From assembly GCA_022706685.1 (NCBI GenBank), contig JAKJCA010000006.1, positions 1-64,000 on the forward strand: 64,000 nt of DNA. The letters run 5' to 3'. A program made the translations under genes and the position numbers. Positions 41,123 through 50,483 of this stretch are shown in pieces; position 1 is the stretch's first letter; each line of letters starts with the position of its first letter. The DNA is from Bacillota bacterium (GTDB lineage: Bacteria; Bacillota; Clostridia; Oscillospirales; Acutalibacteraceae). The notes beneath the pieces are model-generated. The model was not told the origin of the DNA, did not search any database, and saw only the letters and a program-made list of their open reading frames with translations.

Positions 41123-43138
41123 TTGACCGAAATCAAATGGACGGACGGCGCCGTCGAGATTTTCGCCTTCGGCAGAAGCGTGTTCCGGTTCGACCGGCAG
41201 GCGAGCCCGCTGTCGGTGGGCCGCGGCAGCGCAACCTACAAAATGAAGCGGGGCAGTTTCAAATTCCGCGAAAAGGCGTTTGAAACCGTGCCGCTTTTTT
41301 TCGGCGCGCCGAAACCGGAAGCCGGCGCGGTCGAACTCGCCGACAAAGGCGGAAACGTCCTTTTCCTGCTCAAGGCGAGTGTCGACGGCGGCCTGCTGCG
41401 CCTGCGTTTGGAGCCGCTGACGCAGCGCAAGTTCAACCGCCTGACGTTCCGCCTGCCCGCCGAAGCGGATGAGCACGTCTACGGCAGCGGGGAAACTTTC
41501 ACAAAATTCGACCTGCGCGGCGAAACGGCCCGGGTCTGGGTGGCGGAGCACAGCAGCGCCGCGAGAATCGCCAAAAAAGTGCTGTATGAAAAGGTCTTCG
41601 GCAAAAAGCCGAAGCGCGTCCTGAAGTTTTCCTCTTACGAAACGTATTACGCGCAGCCGACCTTCGTCTCCTCGCGCAGGTACTTTGTCCATATCGATTC
41701 GAACGCCTACATGGATTTTGACTTCACGCGGCCCGACAGGCACGAAATCCGCGCCAGGGGCTTCGGGGAGATCTGCCTGGGCTTCGCGGAAGATTTCGAG
41801 TCGCTGTCGCGGCTGCTGGCCTCCCTGCTCGGCCGGCAGCCGCGGCTGCCGGACTGGGCGTACGACGGCGCCATCCTCGGCATCCAGGGCGGCACGCAGG
41901 CCGTGTTGGACAAGCTGGAAAAAGCCAAAAGCGAAAACATGAAGGTCTGCGGCGTCTGGTGCCAGGACTGGGAGGGCGAACGCATTACCTTCGTCGGCAA
42001 GCAGCTGATGTGGAACTGGGCGTGGGACCGCGAACTGTACCCGAACCTCGATGCCGTCATCCCTCAACTGAAAGGGGAGGGCGTCCGTTTTCTGGGCTAC
42101 TGCAACCCCTTCCTCGCCGTGGAAAAGGAACTTTACAAAGAAGCGTCCGCCAAAGGCTACTGCGTCAAGAACAGCAAGGGCGAAGATTACCTCGTCACGA
42201 CGACGACCTTCCCCGCCGCGATGGTCGACCTTTCCAACCCCGAAGCGAGCGAATGGATCAAGCGTGTCATCCAGGTCAACATGATCGACTTCGGCCTCGG
42301 CGGCTGGATGGCGGATTTCGGCGAGTACCTGCCGACCGACTGCGTGCTGCACAGCGGCGAGCCGGCGGAGGAAATCCACAACGCCTGGCCCGCGATTTGG
42401 GCGAAAATCAACCGCGAGGCGGTCGAGGAGCGCGGCAAACTCGGCGAGGTCTTCTTCTTCACCCGGGCGGGGCATACGCAGACGGTGCGCTATTCCACGC
42501 TGATGTGGACCGGCGACCAGCAGGTCGACTGGTCTTTCGCCGAGGCGATGCCCTCGGTCATCCCCGCCTCGCTTTCGCTTGCGATGTGCGGCTTCGGCCT
42601 GGCGCACAGCGACGTCGGGGGCTACGCGACGTTCGCGCACATCCGGCGGGAACCCGAGCAGCTGATGCGCTGGGCGGAGATGTCCGTCTTTTCGCCGCTG
42701 TTCCGCTCGCACGAGGGCAACCGCCCCGGGGACAACGTCCAGTTTGACTCGACGCCGGAAATCCTGCGCCACTACGCGCGCATGAGCCGCCTGCACGCTG
42801 CGCTGGCGCCTTACCTTAAAGAAGCGGACCGCGTCAACAGCGAAACGGGCGTGCCCGTCATGCGGCCGCTGTTTTTCTACTACGACGAGCCGCGCGCCTA
42901 TACCGAAATGTACGAATACCTGCTGGGCAGGGATATCCTCGTGGCGCCCGTGCTGGAAAAAGGGCAAACGGTGAAGGCCGTCTACCTGCCCGCCGACCGC
43001 TGGGTCCATTTGTGGAGCGGAAAGGTCTACGGCGGCGGGGAGCACGCCGTCGGGGCGCCGTTGGGCAAGCCGCCCGTTTTCTGCCGCGCGGACAGCTGCT
43101 ATCTGGAAGCGTTTTTGAAACTTTCCGCAATCGAATAA
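41123..43138 (+). CDS. GH31 glycosidase, sulfoquinovosidase-like (YihQ relative)
   Basis: A 671-residue retaining alpha-glycosidase. The nucleophile Asp lies in GGWMADFGEYLPTD near residue 395 and the acid/base Asp in MWTGDQQVDWS near residue 462; both blocks and RSHEGNRPGDNVQFD follow E. coli YihQ closely as far as I can recall that sequence. Of the five residues said to define SQ binding (Q262, Q288, R301, W304, Y508 in YihQ), I see Q in GIQGGT, Q in CQDWEGE, W in LMWNW and Y in HSDVGGY, but the Arg position reads Gln (VGKQLMW). It may therefore accept another substrate. Cytosolic, TTG start after GAGGGGGAACC. An isomerase-like gene and a GPH symporter follow. Confidence 0.82.
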   Translation: MTEIKWTDGAVEIFAFGRSVFRFDRQASPLSVGRGSATYKMKRGSFKFREKAFETVPLFFGAPKPEAGAVELADKGGNVLFLLKASVDGGLLRLRLEPLTQRKFNRLTFRLPAEADEHVYGSGETFTKFDLRGETARVWVAEHSSAARIAKKVLYEKVFGKKPKRVLKFSSYETYYAQPTFVSSRRYFVHIDSNAYMDFDFTRPDRHEIRARGFGEICLGFAEDFESLSRLLASLLGRQPRLPDWAYDGAILGIQGGTQAVLDKLEKAKSENMKVCGVWCQDWEGERITFVGKQLMWNWAWDRELYPNLDAVIPQLKGEGVRFLGYCNPFLAVEKELYKEASAKGYCVKNSKGEDYLVTTTTFPAAMVDLSNPEASEWIKRVIQVNMIDFGLGGWMADFGEYLPTDCVLHSGEPAEEIHNAWPAIWAKINREAVEERGKLGEVFFFTRAGHTQTVRYSTLMWTGDQQVDWSFAEAMPSVIPASLSLAMCGFGLAHSDVGGYATFAHIRREPEQLMRWAEMSVFSPLFRSHEGNRPGDNVQFDSTPEILRHYARMSRLHAALAPYLKEADRVNSETGVPVMRPLFFYYDEPRAYTEMYEYLLGRDILVAPVLEKGQTVKAVYLPADRWVHLWSGKVYGGGEHAVGAPLGKPPVFCRADSCYLEAFLKLSAIE

Positions 43139-43153
43139 ACGGAGGAAAGCACC

Positions 43154-44464
43154 ATGACCAAAGCGAAAATCGGGGCGCTGTGCCTGGCGCGCGGCACCTT
43201 CGACTTTGAGGCGGCTCGGGCGCTCTATCTGGAGCGGAAGGCGCAAATCGAGCGTGACGGGTCGGTCGAATGGTTCTTTTACGGCGACCTGGTTTTTGAG
43301 CCCGAACAGGCGCAGCAGGCCGCGGAGTATTTTGAAAAAGCCGGCGTCGACGCGGTGATGGCCGTCAGCGGGACCTTCCACCTGGGCCACCTCGCGCTGA
43401 TTGTCGAAAAACGCCTGCGCAGGCCGCTGCTGCTGTGGGGCTTCAACGAACTGCCCTACAACGGCGGCAAAATACGGCTCAACTCCGTTTGCGGCGTCAA
43501 CCTCGACGCCTCCAATCTCTACAAGGCGGGCAACGATACCTATGTCTGCCACATCGGCGACGAACCCGACCCGGATTGGATACGGGCGGTCAAAATGAAG
43601 GCGGTGCTCGCCGGCGCGCACTTCGGCCTGGCGGGCTACCGGGCGCACGGCTTTTTCAACCTCGGCGCTGCCGACGCGGACCTGTATGGCAAAACGGGGG
43701 TTTTGCTCGACCATTACGAACTGTCGGACCTCATGCGCGGCGCCGGCGAGGCCGGGGCGGGTTACGGTGCCGGCGAAGTGGCGGAGATTTTCGACTGCGC
43801 GGCGATTACGCCCGAGCAGCTTGAAAAGGTCGCGGCGCTGACGCGTTCGATGGAAAGTTTTCTGCTCAGAAACCGGCTCGACGCCCTGGCCGTCCGCTGC
43901 TGGCCGGAGTTCGCCGACACCTACGGCATCTCGCCGTGCGCCGCGATGAGCCTGCTGGCCGCCAAGGGCTATACGCTCGGCTGCGAAGGCGATGTGGAGG
44001 GCACCCTCTCGATGCTCGCGTGCAACGCCGTCGCGGACGAACCCGCCTTCCTCGCCGATTTGTCGCAGGTCAACCTGCGGGAAGATTACGCCCTGATGTG
44101 GCACTGCGGCGTCGCCGCCTGCCCGCTGTGGGATAAAAAATCCGCGCGCACGCTGGAACCCTATTTCGCCGGCGGACGCGGCGTGACCGCCGACTTCGTG
44201 ATGAAAAGCGGCCCGGTCACGTTCATGCGCATCGACTCGGCGCGGGGCGTCACCAGGCTGTTTATCCAAAGCGGCACGGCCATGGAAATGGACAAGGATT
44301 TGAAAGGGACGTACTGCAAGGTCCGGTTCGGCAAGCCCGCCGCGCAGGTGCTCGACACCGTGACGAGCCGGGGCGTGGCGCACCATGTCGCCATGATTTA
44401 CGGCGACTACGCCGAAACGATGCGGAAGTTCGCCCGCATCATGGACTTCGAAACCATCGAATAG
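43154..44464 (+). CDS. L-fucose/L-arabinose isomerase-like protein
   Basis: A 436-residue protein of the FucI/AraA-like fold. The N-terminal part has VMAVSGTFHLGHLALIVEKRLRRPLLLWGF near residues 75-105 and VNLDASNLYKAGNDTY; the C-terminal part has ALAVRCWPEFADTYGISPCAAMSLLAAKG near residue 245, with the Glu and Asp expected to hold Mn, and LREDYALMWHCGVA with a His ligand near residue 312. It starts after GGAGGAAAGCACC, 15 bases downstream of the GH31 gene. By position it could isomerise the sugar released by that enzyme to its ketose, for example sulfoquinovose to sulfofructose; this is inference. Confidence 0.7.
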   Translation: MTKAKIGALCLARGTFDFEAARALYLERKAQIERDGSVEWFFYGDLVFEPEQAQQAAEYFEKAGVDAVMAVSGTFHLGHLALIVEKRLRRPLLLWGFNELPYNGGKIRLNSVCGVNLDASNLYKAGNDTYVCHIGDEPDPDWIRAVKMKAVLAGAHFGLAGYRAHGFFNLGAADADLYGKTGVLLDHYELSDLMRGAGEAGAGYGAGEVAEIFDCAAITPEQLEKVAALTRSMESFLLRNRLDALAVRCWPEFADTYGISPCAAMSLLAAKGYTLGCEGDVEGTLSMLACNAVADEPAFLADLSQVNLREDYALMWHCGVAACPLWDKKSARTLEPYFAGGRGVTADFVMKSGPVTFMRIDSARGVTRLFIQSGTAMEMDKDLKGTYCKVRFGKPAAQVLDTVTSRGVAHHVAMIYGDYAETMRKFARIMDFETIE

Positions 44465-44508
44465 CGTTTCATGCCGCCTCGGACATTCGACCATACGGGA
44501 GGAACTTC

Positions 44509-45912
44509 ATGAACACAAGCGCCGGCGCCTATTCCCCCGGGGGCATCACGTGGAAAGATAAAATCGGCTACGCCCTCGGCGATTTTTCGGGCCTGCTGTT
44601 CTTCGGCGTCGTCGGGGCCTTCCTGCAGATGTTCTATACCGACGTGCTGTACCTTGACCTGGGCAAAATCGCGGCGCTTATTGTCATCGCCCGCATCTGG
44701 GACGCGGTCAACGACCCGTTGTGGGGCGCGGTCATCGACATGCGCAAGCCGGGCAAGTACGGCAAGTTCCGCCCCTACCTGCTGTGGGTGTGCGTGCCCC
44801 TGGCGGTCAGCGCGGTGCTGATGTTCCTGAAGATACCGGGTTTGACGCAGACGCAGTACCTCGTCTACGCCTACGTGACCTACATCCTCTACGGCATGAT
44901 GTACACCGGCATCAACATCCCCTACGGTTCGCTGGCCTCGGTGATTACCGCCGACGAGAACGAGCGTTCCTCGCTTTCGCTGTACCGCTCGCTGGGTTCC
45001 GGCCTCGGCGGCCTGCCCGGCCAGGTGCTGCTGCCGCTGTTTATTTTCTCGACCGACGCCCTGACGGGGAAAAAATACCTCGATTCGGACAAACTGGGCC
45101 TGGCGATGCTCGCCTTCGCCGTCGTCAGCGTGGCCTTTTACCTCGTTTCGTTCTCGATGATCCGCGAGCGGGTGCCCTTCCCCGCCTCAAAGCCCAGGCT
45201 TAACGTCGGCAAAACCGTCAAAACGCTGCTGAAAAACAGGCCCTTCATCGTCCTTTGCGTCGCTTCGATGCTGCTGATCGCCTCGCAGATTTATACGACG
45301 AACCTGAACTCCTACCTGTTCAAAGACTATTTCAAAAAACCCGAACTCATCAGCGTCGCCACGGTCGCGCTGTACGCGCCCATGGCGCTGGTGCTGCCGC
45401 TGACGGGCAAACTGGTCCGGCGCTTCGGCAAAAAGGAGTTGTGCGGCGCGGGCGGCCTCTTCGCGGCGGCGGCGAGCGCAGTGCTGCTGCTGATTAAAAC
45501 GCAAAACCCCTATGTCTTCCTCTCCTTCAGTTTCCTCACGGGGCTGGGCACCTCCTTCTTCGTCCTGCTGGTTTGGGCGCTCGTGACCGACGTCATCGAC
45601 TATCAGGAATACCTGACCGACCAGCGCGAGGAGGGCATCTGCTACGCGTTTTTCTCCTTCATGCGCAAGCTCGGGCACTCCGTATCCGGCCTGCTGGGCG
45701 TCTGGGTGCTGCAGCTCATCGGCTACGACGCCAAAAACATCACCGCCGCGGCGACGCAGAAAATGTACGGCGTCGCGGTGCTGATGCCCGGCCTGCTGTA
45801 CCTGGGCATCTTTGTGTTTTTGACCCTGCTGTATCCGCTGGGCAAAAAGAAGCTTCAACAGCTGCATGAAAACGAATACCGCCTCATGCGGGAAGAACAG
45901 GCGGGCGGATAA
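44509..45912 (+). CDS. GPH family sugar:cation symporter
   Basis: A 467-residue, 12-helix transporter. WKDKIGYALGDFSGLLFFGVVGAF at the start and ARIWDAVNDPLWGAVIDMRKPGKYGKFRPYLLW near residues 63-95 are the classic GPH (MelB/XylP/YihO) signatures; the N-terminal Asp pair in GYALGDFSG and WDAVNDP bind the coupling cation and sugar. A mid-protein loop carries ERVPFPASKPRLNVGKTVKTLLKNRPF. It closes a three-gene set with GH31 and the isomerase-like protein and probably imports the glycoside those enzymes use. Start ATG follows GGGAGGAACTTC. Confidence 0.9.
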   Translation: MNTSAGAYSPGGITWKDKIGYALGDFSGLLFFGVVGAFLQMFYTDVLYLDLGKIAALIVIARIWDAVNDPLWGAVIDMRKPGKYGKFRPYLLWVCVPLAVSAVLMFLKIPGLTQTQYLVYAYVTYILYGMMYTGINIPYGSLASVITADENERSSLSLYRSLGSGLGGLPGQVLLPLFIFSTDALTGKKYLDSDKLGLAMLAFAVVSVAFYLVSFSMIRERVPFPASKPRLNVGKTVKTLLKNRPFIVLCVASMLLIASQIYTTNLNSYLFKDYFKKPELISVATVALYAPMALVLPLTGKLVRRFGKKELCGAGGLFAAAASAVLLLIKTQNPYVFLSFSFLTGLGTSFFVLLVWALVTDVIDYQEYLTDQREEGICYAFFSFMRKLGHSVSGLLGVWVLQLIGYDAKNITAAATQKMYGVAVLMPGLLYLGIFVFLTLLYPLGKKKLQQLHENEYRLMREEQAGG

Positions 45913-45944
45913 ACCGCCGGCCCTGCCGGACGGAGGTGACGGAC

Positions 45945-48932
45945 ATGCTGAAAAAACGGCTGCTGCCGCTGGCGCTGTGCCTGATACTGGCCGCTTCCAC
46001 GCTGCCGGCAGCCGCGCGCAGCCAGCCCGGCCTCGCCGCGGAACAGCTGACGGTCAACCGCCTGGCAGAGCCGCTGGGCCTGGACGGACCTTTTGTCTTC
46101 GGGTGGAAAATGAAATCGGACACGGCCGGCGCCGCGCAAACCGCCTACCGGATTGTTGTGGCCGAAGCCGGCGGTTCCGCGGACCCCGTCTGGGACTCCG
46201 GCCGGGTGGAAAGCGGCGTTGCCGCGGGGATACCCTGCGGGGCCGCGCTCGAATCCATGACCGCCTACGAGTGGTCCGTGCGCGTCTGGGACAATTTCGG
46301 CCGCACAAGCGTTTCCGGACCGGCGCGCTTTGAAACCGGGCTGCTCGAGGAGTCGTTATGGGACTCCGGCGAATGGATCAGCGCGGCGCCGGCGCCCGCA
46401 GTGTTCCCGAAGGTGTCTATCGGCGCCGACGTCAACACGCAGGCGGCGGATTTCGAAAAACTGTACGCATTCGAGGCGGTCATTGCCAACGCCTCGAAAA
46501 TCCTGCCAAAACCGGCCGCAGGGGGCTTGCGCTTCCTGTTCAAACTGATTTACAACAGCGCCCTGCGCAACGCGGGCTCCTCGATATTCAGAAAAGAGTT
46601 TGAGGTCAAAGACGAAATCCTCAGCGCCCGGCTCTACATCACCTCGCTGGGCGTGTTCGACGCTTACCTCAACGGGCAGAGAATCGGGAACATCGGCCAA
46701 GACAGGCAGACGGTTTACGACGAACTGAAACCCGGCTACACCCAGCCGGGCAGCCGCGCGCTCTATTACACCTACGACGCCGCCCCGCTGCTCGCGCCCG
46801 GAAAGACCAACACGCTGTCGGCCGTCGTCTCCAACGGCTGGTGGCGCGACGACATCGTTTCGAACATCGGCAAACAAAGCGCCCTGCGCGCGATGTTGCT
46901 GCTGCGCTATGCCGACGGCACGACGCAGACCGTGGCAACCACGACCGGCTGGAAGGCAAAAACCGGCGGGCCCGTCGTTGCCGCGACCATCTATGACGGC
47001 GAGGTGTACGACGCGCGCATCCCGGCCGGATGGAAAACCTCGGCTTACAACGACGCCCGCTGGGCGAACGCGGTGCCGAACACCGAGTTTGCCGGTTCCA
47101 TCGACTCGGCGGCGGCCGGTTCCGGCGTCCGTATCCGCGGGGATTTGACGCTTGCGCCTCAGACGGTGCGCGTCCTTTTCGGCGCGGCGGGCATGACGGC
47201 GGCGCAATACGGCAACGCGGTCCGGGTCGCCTCCTATGAGGGCGGCGAAAGTTTCACGCTGAAAAAGGGGCGGACCGCCGTCGTCGATTTCGGCCAGAAC
47301 TTCGCCGGCGTGGCGCAGATCACCGTCCGGGGGCCGCGCGGCACGGTCGTGCGCATACGGCACGCGGAAATGCTCAACGAAAAAGACGGCGTCATCGCCA
47401 GGGGCAACGACGGCCCGGGCGGCAGTATTTATACCAGGAACCTCCGGGGCGCGGGCGCCAGGGCGATCTATGTCCTCGCGGGAGAGGGCGAAGAAACCTA
47501 CCGCCCGGTTTTCACCTATTTCGGCTTCCGCTACGCGGAAATCACCGCGTCGGAAGACATCCGGCTCAGCGGCATCCGGGGCCTCGTGATGACCTCGGTT
47601 CAGGAAGACACCGGCTCGATCACCACCTCCGACCCCGCGCTGAACAGGCTGGCCCGAAACACCTTATGGGGGCAGTACAGCAACTACGTCAGCATACCGA
47701 CCGACTGCCCGCAGCGCGACGAGCGGCTCGGCTGGAGCGCGGACACGCAGGTGTTCTCCGCCGCCGCGTGCTATAACGCGCAGAGTTACAACCTGCTGCG
47801 CAAATGGATGCGCGATATGCGCGACTGCCAGCGCTCCGACGGCGCTTTCCCCGTCATCGCCCCCTACGGCAAATACATGTGGCACGCCCAGCTCGGCTGG
47901 AGCGACGCGGGCATCGTCGTGCCATACAACGCCTACCGGATGTACGGCGACGCCACGATTTTGGAAGAAAACTACGAGGCGATGCGCAAGTTCATGGACG
48001 TCTACATGGCCTCCACCGGCAAAGAGGGCGGCGGGCTCGCGTACGGGGACTGGCTGGCTTTCGAAGCCAATGACGACGATTTGAAACGGCTCATCGGCAT
48101 CGCTTATTTCGCGTGGGACGCGCAGATGATGGCCGAGATGGCGCGCGCGCTGGGCAAAACCGGCGACGAGGCGAAATACCGTGCGGTCTACCTCGAGGAA
48201 AAGGACTATTTTATCAGCCGCTACATCAACCCCGACGGCACCCTGAAACGCACGGAGCAGACCGCCTGCCTGATGGCGCTGAAAACGGACCTCTTCCCCG
48301 ACGAGGCGTCGCGACAGGCGGCCGTACGGGCGCTGGCGGACAACATCGGGCGCAACGGCAACAAACTGCAGACCGGCTTCCTCGGCACCGCGTTCCTGCT
48401 GGACGTCCTGACGCAAATCGGCAGGAACGATATCGCCTACAAGGTGCTCCTGCAGCACGGGTGCCCCTCCTGGCTGTACTGCGTCGACATGGGGGCGACG
48501 ACGATGTGGGAACGCTGGAACTCGTACACGAAAGAGGCCGGTTTCGGCGACCCGGGCATGAATTCCTTCAACCATTACGCCTACGGCTGCGTCGCCGAGT
48601 GGCTTTACGGCCGGATGGCGGGCATCCGCTGCGACCTGTCCGCCCCCGGCTTCAAAAAAATCATCCTGGAACCCGCCGCGGACCCTTCGCTCGCATTTGC
48701 GGACTGCCGGTTCGAATCGCCGTACGGAACCATTCAGAGCGGCTGGCGTTACGAAAACGGGCTGCCCGTCTACCGGATAACCATCCCCGCGAACACCACC
48801 GCGACGGTGCGCCTGCCCGCGCGGGCGGCGGCTTATTCGGTCAGCGGCGATACGGCCTCCTTCCTCGGCTGCGCGGACGGGTTCGCCGTGTACGAAATCG
48901 CGGCGGGCAGTTTTGAATTCCGCGCCGTTTAG
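45945..48932 (+). CDS. Secreted GH78 alpha-L-rhamnosidase
   Basis: A 995-residue enzyme releasing terminal L-rhamnose. A signal peptide (KKRLLPLALCLILAASTLPAAARS) is followed by beta domains (LTVNRLAEPLGLDGPFVFGWKM, ARLYITSLGVFDAYLNGQRIG) and the alpha/alpha barrel. Catalytic acid region: TDCPQRDERLGWSADTQVF near residue 588; base region: MGATTMWERWNSYTKEAGFGD near residue 852; then SFNHYAYGCVAEWLYG. A C-terminal beta-sandwich ends the protein. Many GH78 enzymes are cytosolic; the signal peptide here indicates action outside on plant or mucin-like glycans. ATG 45945 has GGAGGTGAC before it. Confidence 0.92.
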   Translation: MLKKRLLPLALCLILAASTLPAAARSQPGLAAEQLTVNRLAEPLGLDGPFVFGWKMKSDTAGAAQTAYRIVVAEAGGSADPVWDSGRVESGVAAGIPCGAALESMTAYEWSVRVWDNFGRTSVSGPARFETGLLEESLWDSGEWISAAPAPAVFPKVSIGADVNTQAADFEKLYAFEAVIANASKILPKPAAGGLRFLFKLIYNSALRNAGSSIFRKEFEVKDEILSARLYITSLGVFDAYLNGQRIGNIGQDRQTVYDELKPGYTQPGSRALYYTYDAAPLLAPGKTNTLSAVVSNGWWRDDIVSNIGKQSALRAMLLLRYADGTTQTVATTTGWKAKTGGPVVAATIYDGEVYDARIPAGWKTSAYNDARWANAVPNTEFAGSIDSAAAGSGVRIRGDLTLAPQTVRVLFGAAGMTAAQYGNAVRVASYEGGESFTLKKGRTAVVDFGQNFAGVAQITVRGPRGTVVRIRHAEMLNEKDGVIARGNDGPGGSIYTRNLRGAGARAIYVLAGEGEETYRPVFTYFGFRYAEITASEDIRLSGIRGLVMTSVQEDTGSITTSDPALNRLARNTLWGQYSNYVSIPTDCPQRDERLGWSADTQVFSAAACYNAQSYNLLRKWMRDMRDCQRSDGAFPVIAPYGKYMWHAQLGWSDAGIVVPYNAYRMYGDATILEENYEAMRKFMDVYMASTGKEGGGLAYGDWLAFEANDDDLKRLIGIAYFAWDAQMMAEMARALGKTGDEAKYRAVYLEEKDYFISRYINPDGTLKRTEQTACLMALKTDLFPDEASRQAAVRALADNIGRNGNKLQTGFLGTAFLLDVLTQIGRNDIAYKVLLQHGCPSWLYCVDMGATTMWERWNSYTKEAGFGDPGMNSFNHYAYGCVAEWLYGRMAGIRCDLSAPGFKKIILEPAADPSLAFADCRFESPYGTIQSGWRYENGLPVYRITIPANTTATVRLPARAAAYSVSGDTASFLGCADGFAVYEIAAGSFEFRAV

Positions 48933-48975
48933 CGTATACTATTCAATAATCCTTTGAAAACGAGAGGTTATCTTC

Positions 48976-49530
48976 ATGTCGAAACACAACGGCACCCGGC
49001 AAAAAACAGGCGGCGCGAAAAAGACGCTCTGGCAGTTCGTCAAGTTTTCCATCGTCGGCATGCTGGCGAGCGTTGTCAGCTTCGGCACGCTCAACCTGCT
49101 GATTTACATGCCGTTTATCCGTGACCTTTTCGCGGAACCTTTCAAGTGGTTCGTGTTCGATTACCCCGTCATCCGCGACACGGCGGGCAAGGTTCTCTCG
49201 GGCGGCCTCGGCTACTTCATCGCCTTCAACACCGCGAACATCCTCGCGCAGCTCGTCGCCTTTTTCGTCAACCGCGAAAAAACCTTCAAGAGCAGCGCGA
49301 ACATCGGCGTCACGCTGCCGATTTATATCGTGTTCACGCTGATGCTCATCTGCTTCAGCGCCTGGCTTTCCCCGCAAATCAACGCACTGGTCATCAACCG
49401 GACCGTTTTCGGCGTCTTCATCGGCAAAGGGCTGGCCGCCAACATCGCGAACATGGGCATCAGTTTCGTCCAGTTCGTGGTGTACTTTCCGGTGGACAAA
49501 ATCCTCTTCCGCAAGCCGAAAGCGGCCTGA
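48976..49530 (+). CDS. GtrA family membrane protein
   Basis: A 184-residue protein with four predicted helices: WQFVKFSIVGMLASVVSFGTLNLLIY, LGYFIAFNTANILAQLVAFFVNREKTFKS, LPIYIVFTLMLICFSAWLS and GLAANIANMGISFVQFVVYFPVDKILF. The first block and NREKTF are GtrA (PF04138) signatures. Relatives help move lipid-linked sugars across the membrane for cell-surface decoration. A charged N-terminus precedes helix 1. It is followed by the tRNA-Thr promoter. Confidence 0.88.
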   Translation: MSKHNGTRQKTGGAKKTLWQFVKFSIVGMLASVVSFGTLNLLIYMPFIRDLFAEPFKWFVFDYPVIRDTAGKVLSGGLGYFIAFNTANILAQLVAFFVNREKTFKSSANIGVTLPIYIVFTLMLICFSAWLSPQINALVINRTVFGVFIGKGLAANIANMGISFVQFVVYFPVDKILFRKPKAA

Positions 49531-49573
49531 ACGCCGGGCGTCCGCGGCGCGCAAAAATCCCGCCGCGGACGGC

Positions 49574-49602
49574 TTGACGATAAAAATCAATTGTGATATA
49601 TT
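49574..49602 (+). promoter_or_regulatory. Promoter of tRNA-Thr/tRNA-Tyr
   Basis: TTGACG (49574-49579), 17-base spacer, TATATT (49597-49602), 17 bases before the first tRNA. Confidence 0.8.
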
Positions 49603-49619
49603 ATCTGAGCATCGAACGC

Positions 49620-49695
49620 GCTGGTGTAGCTCAGTCGGTAGAGCAGCTGATTTGTAATCAGCAGGTCGGGGGTTCGAGTCCGTCCACCAGCTCCA
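49620..49695 (+). tRNA. tRNA-Thr (anticodon TGT)
   Basis: 76 bases including CCA. Acceptor GCTGGTG/CACCAGC, anticodon stem GCTGA/TCAGC with loop TTTGTAA (TGT), T loop TTCGAGT. Co-transcribed with tRNA-Tyr 17 bases downstream. Confidence 0.97.
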
Positions 49696-49712
49696 CCGGC
49701 AAAACCGAATAC

Positions 49713-49797
49713 GGGAGAGTTCCCGAGCGGCCAAAGGGAACAGACTGTAAATCTGTCGTCAGTGACTTCGGTGGTTCGAATCCACCCTCTCCCACCA
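49713..49797 (+). tRNA. tRNA-Tyr (anticodon GTA)
   Basis: An 85-base class II tRNA with CCA. Acceptor GGGAGAG/CTCTCCC, anticodon stem ACAGA/TCTGT with loop CTGTAAA (GTA), long variable arm around CGTCAGTGACTTCG. Confidence 0.97.
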
Positions 49798-49798
49798 G

Positions 49799-49828
49799 AA
49801 AAAACCTTGTCGAAAGACAAGGTTTTTT
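49799..49828 (+). terminator. Terminator of the Thr/Tyr tRNA operon
   Basis: CCTTGTC-GAAA-GACAAGG followed by six T. The next array starts two bases after the T-tract. Confidence 0.9.
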
Positions 49829-49830
49829 CA

Positions 49831-50435
49831 ATGAAGCGCGCCTGTCGGCGCATGAAGCATCCTTCGGATATGAAGCCGCTGCGCTAATGAAGTATCCCTT
49901 CGGGATATTCAAGGCGCGCTTCGCTTCACGTTTGCGCCGCAAACACTTCATTTCGGCGAAAGCCGATGCTTCACGCCGGCGAAGCCGGTGCTTCATTTTC
50001 GTTACCTACGTCGTCACCACAAAATGAAGCGGCGCCTGTCGGCGCATGAAGCATCCTTCGGATATGAAGCCGCTGCGCTAATGATGCATCCCTTCGGGAT
50101 ATAAAAGGCGCGCTTCGCTTCACGTTTGCATCGCAAACACTTCATTTCGGCGAAAGCCGATGCTTCACGCCGGCGAAGCCGGTGCTTCATTTTCGTTACT
50201 TACGTCGTCACCACAAAATGAAGCGCGCCTGTCGGCGCATGAAGCATCCTTCGGATATGAAGCCGCTTCGCTAATGATGCATCCCTTCGGGATATAAAAG
50301 GCGCGCTTCGCTTCACGTTTGCGCCGCAAACACTTCACGCCGGCGAAAGCCGATGCTTCACGCCGGCGAAGCTGGTGCTTCATTTTCGTTACCTACGTCG
50401 TCACCACAAAATGAAGTGTGCCTGTCGGCGCATCA
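49831..50435 (+). repeat. Hairpin array R3: three tandem 193/194-bp copies plus a stub (word ATGAAG)
   Basis: Copies at 49831-50023, 50024-50217 and 50218-50410, then a 25-base start of a fourth. Each has ATGAAG words in the first half (hairpins GCGCCTGTCGGCGC, ATCCTTCGGAT, AGCCGCTGCGCT, TATCCCTTCGGGATA), a centre AGGCGCGCTTC complementary to the opening GAAGCGCGCCT (49912-49922 with 49833-49843 in copy 1), and CTTCAC/CTTCAT words in the second half (GTTTGCGCCGCAAAC, TCGGCGAAAGCCGA, GCCGGCGAAGCCGG). Copies end in TTTCGTTACCTACG and CACCACAAA. In copies 2 and 3 one word has become ATGATG. It starts two bases after the tRNA-Tyr terminator and leads to a four-helix-bundle gene. Confidence 0.9.
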
Positions 50436-50483
50436 TATACTTTTCCGTAGAAGCTTTATGTCGTAAGAGCGCGAAATACTTCG

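Noticed and set aside
41075..44494. A minus-strand frame of over 1100 codons opposite the GH31 and isomerase genes
   Set aside because: It is an antisense shadow of GC-rich coding sequence; the plus-strand proteins have clear family motifs.
41123..45912. A complete sulfoglycolysis pathway
   Set aside because: Only glycosidase-like, isomerase-like and transporter genes are adjacent; no kinase, dehydrogenase or sulfonate exporter is nearby and the Arg for sulfonate binding is changed.
49831..50435. Hairpin arrays as integron attC sites
   Set aside because: No integrase or cassette genes, no RYYYAAC/GTTRRRY core sites, and the units are far shorter than attC sites.
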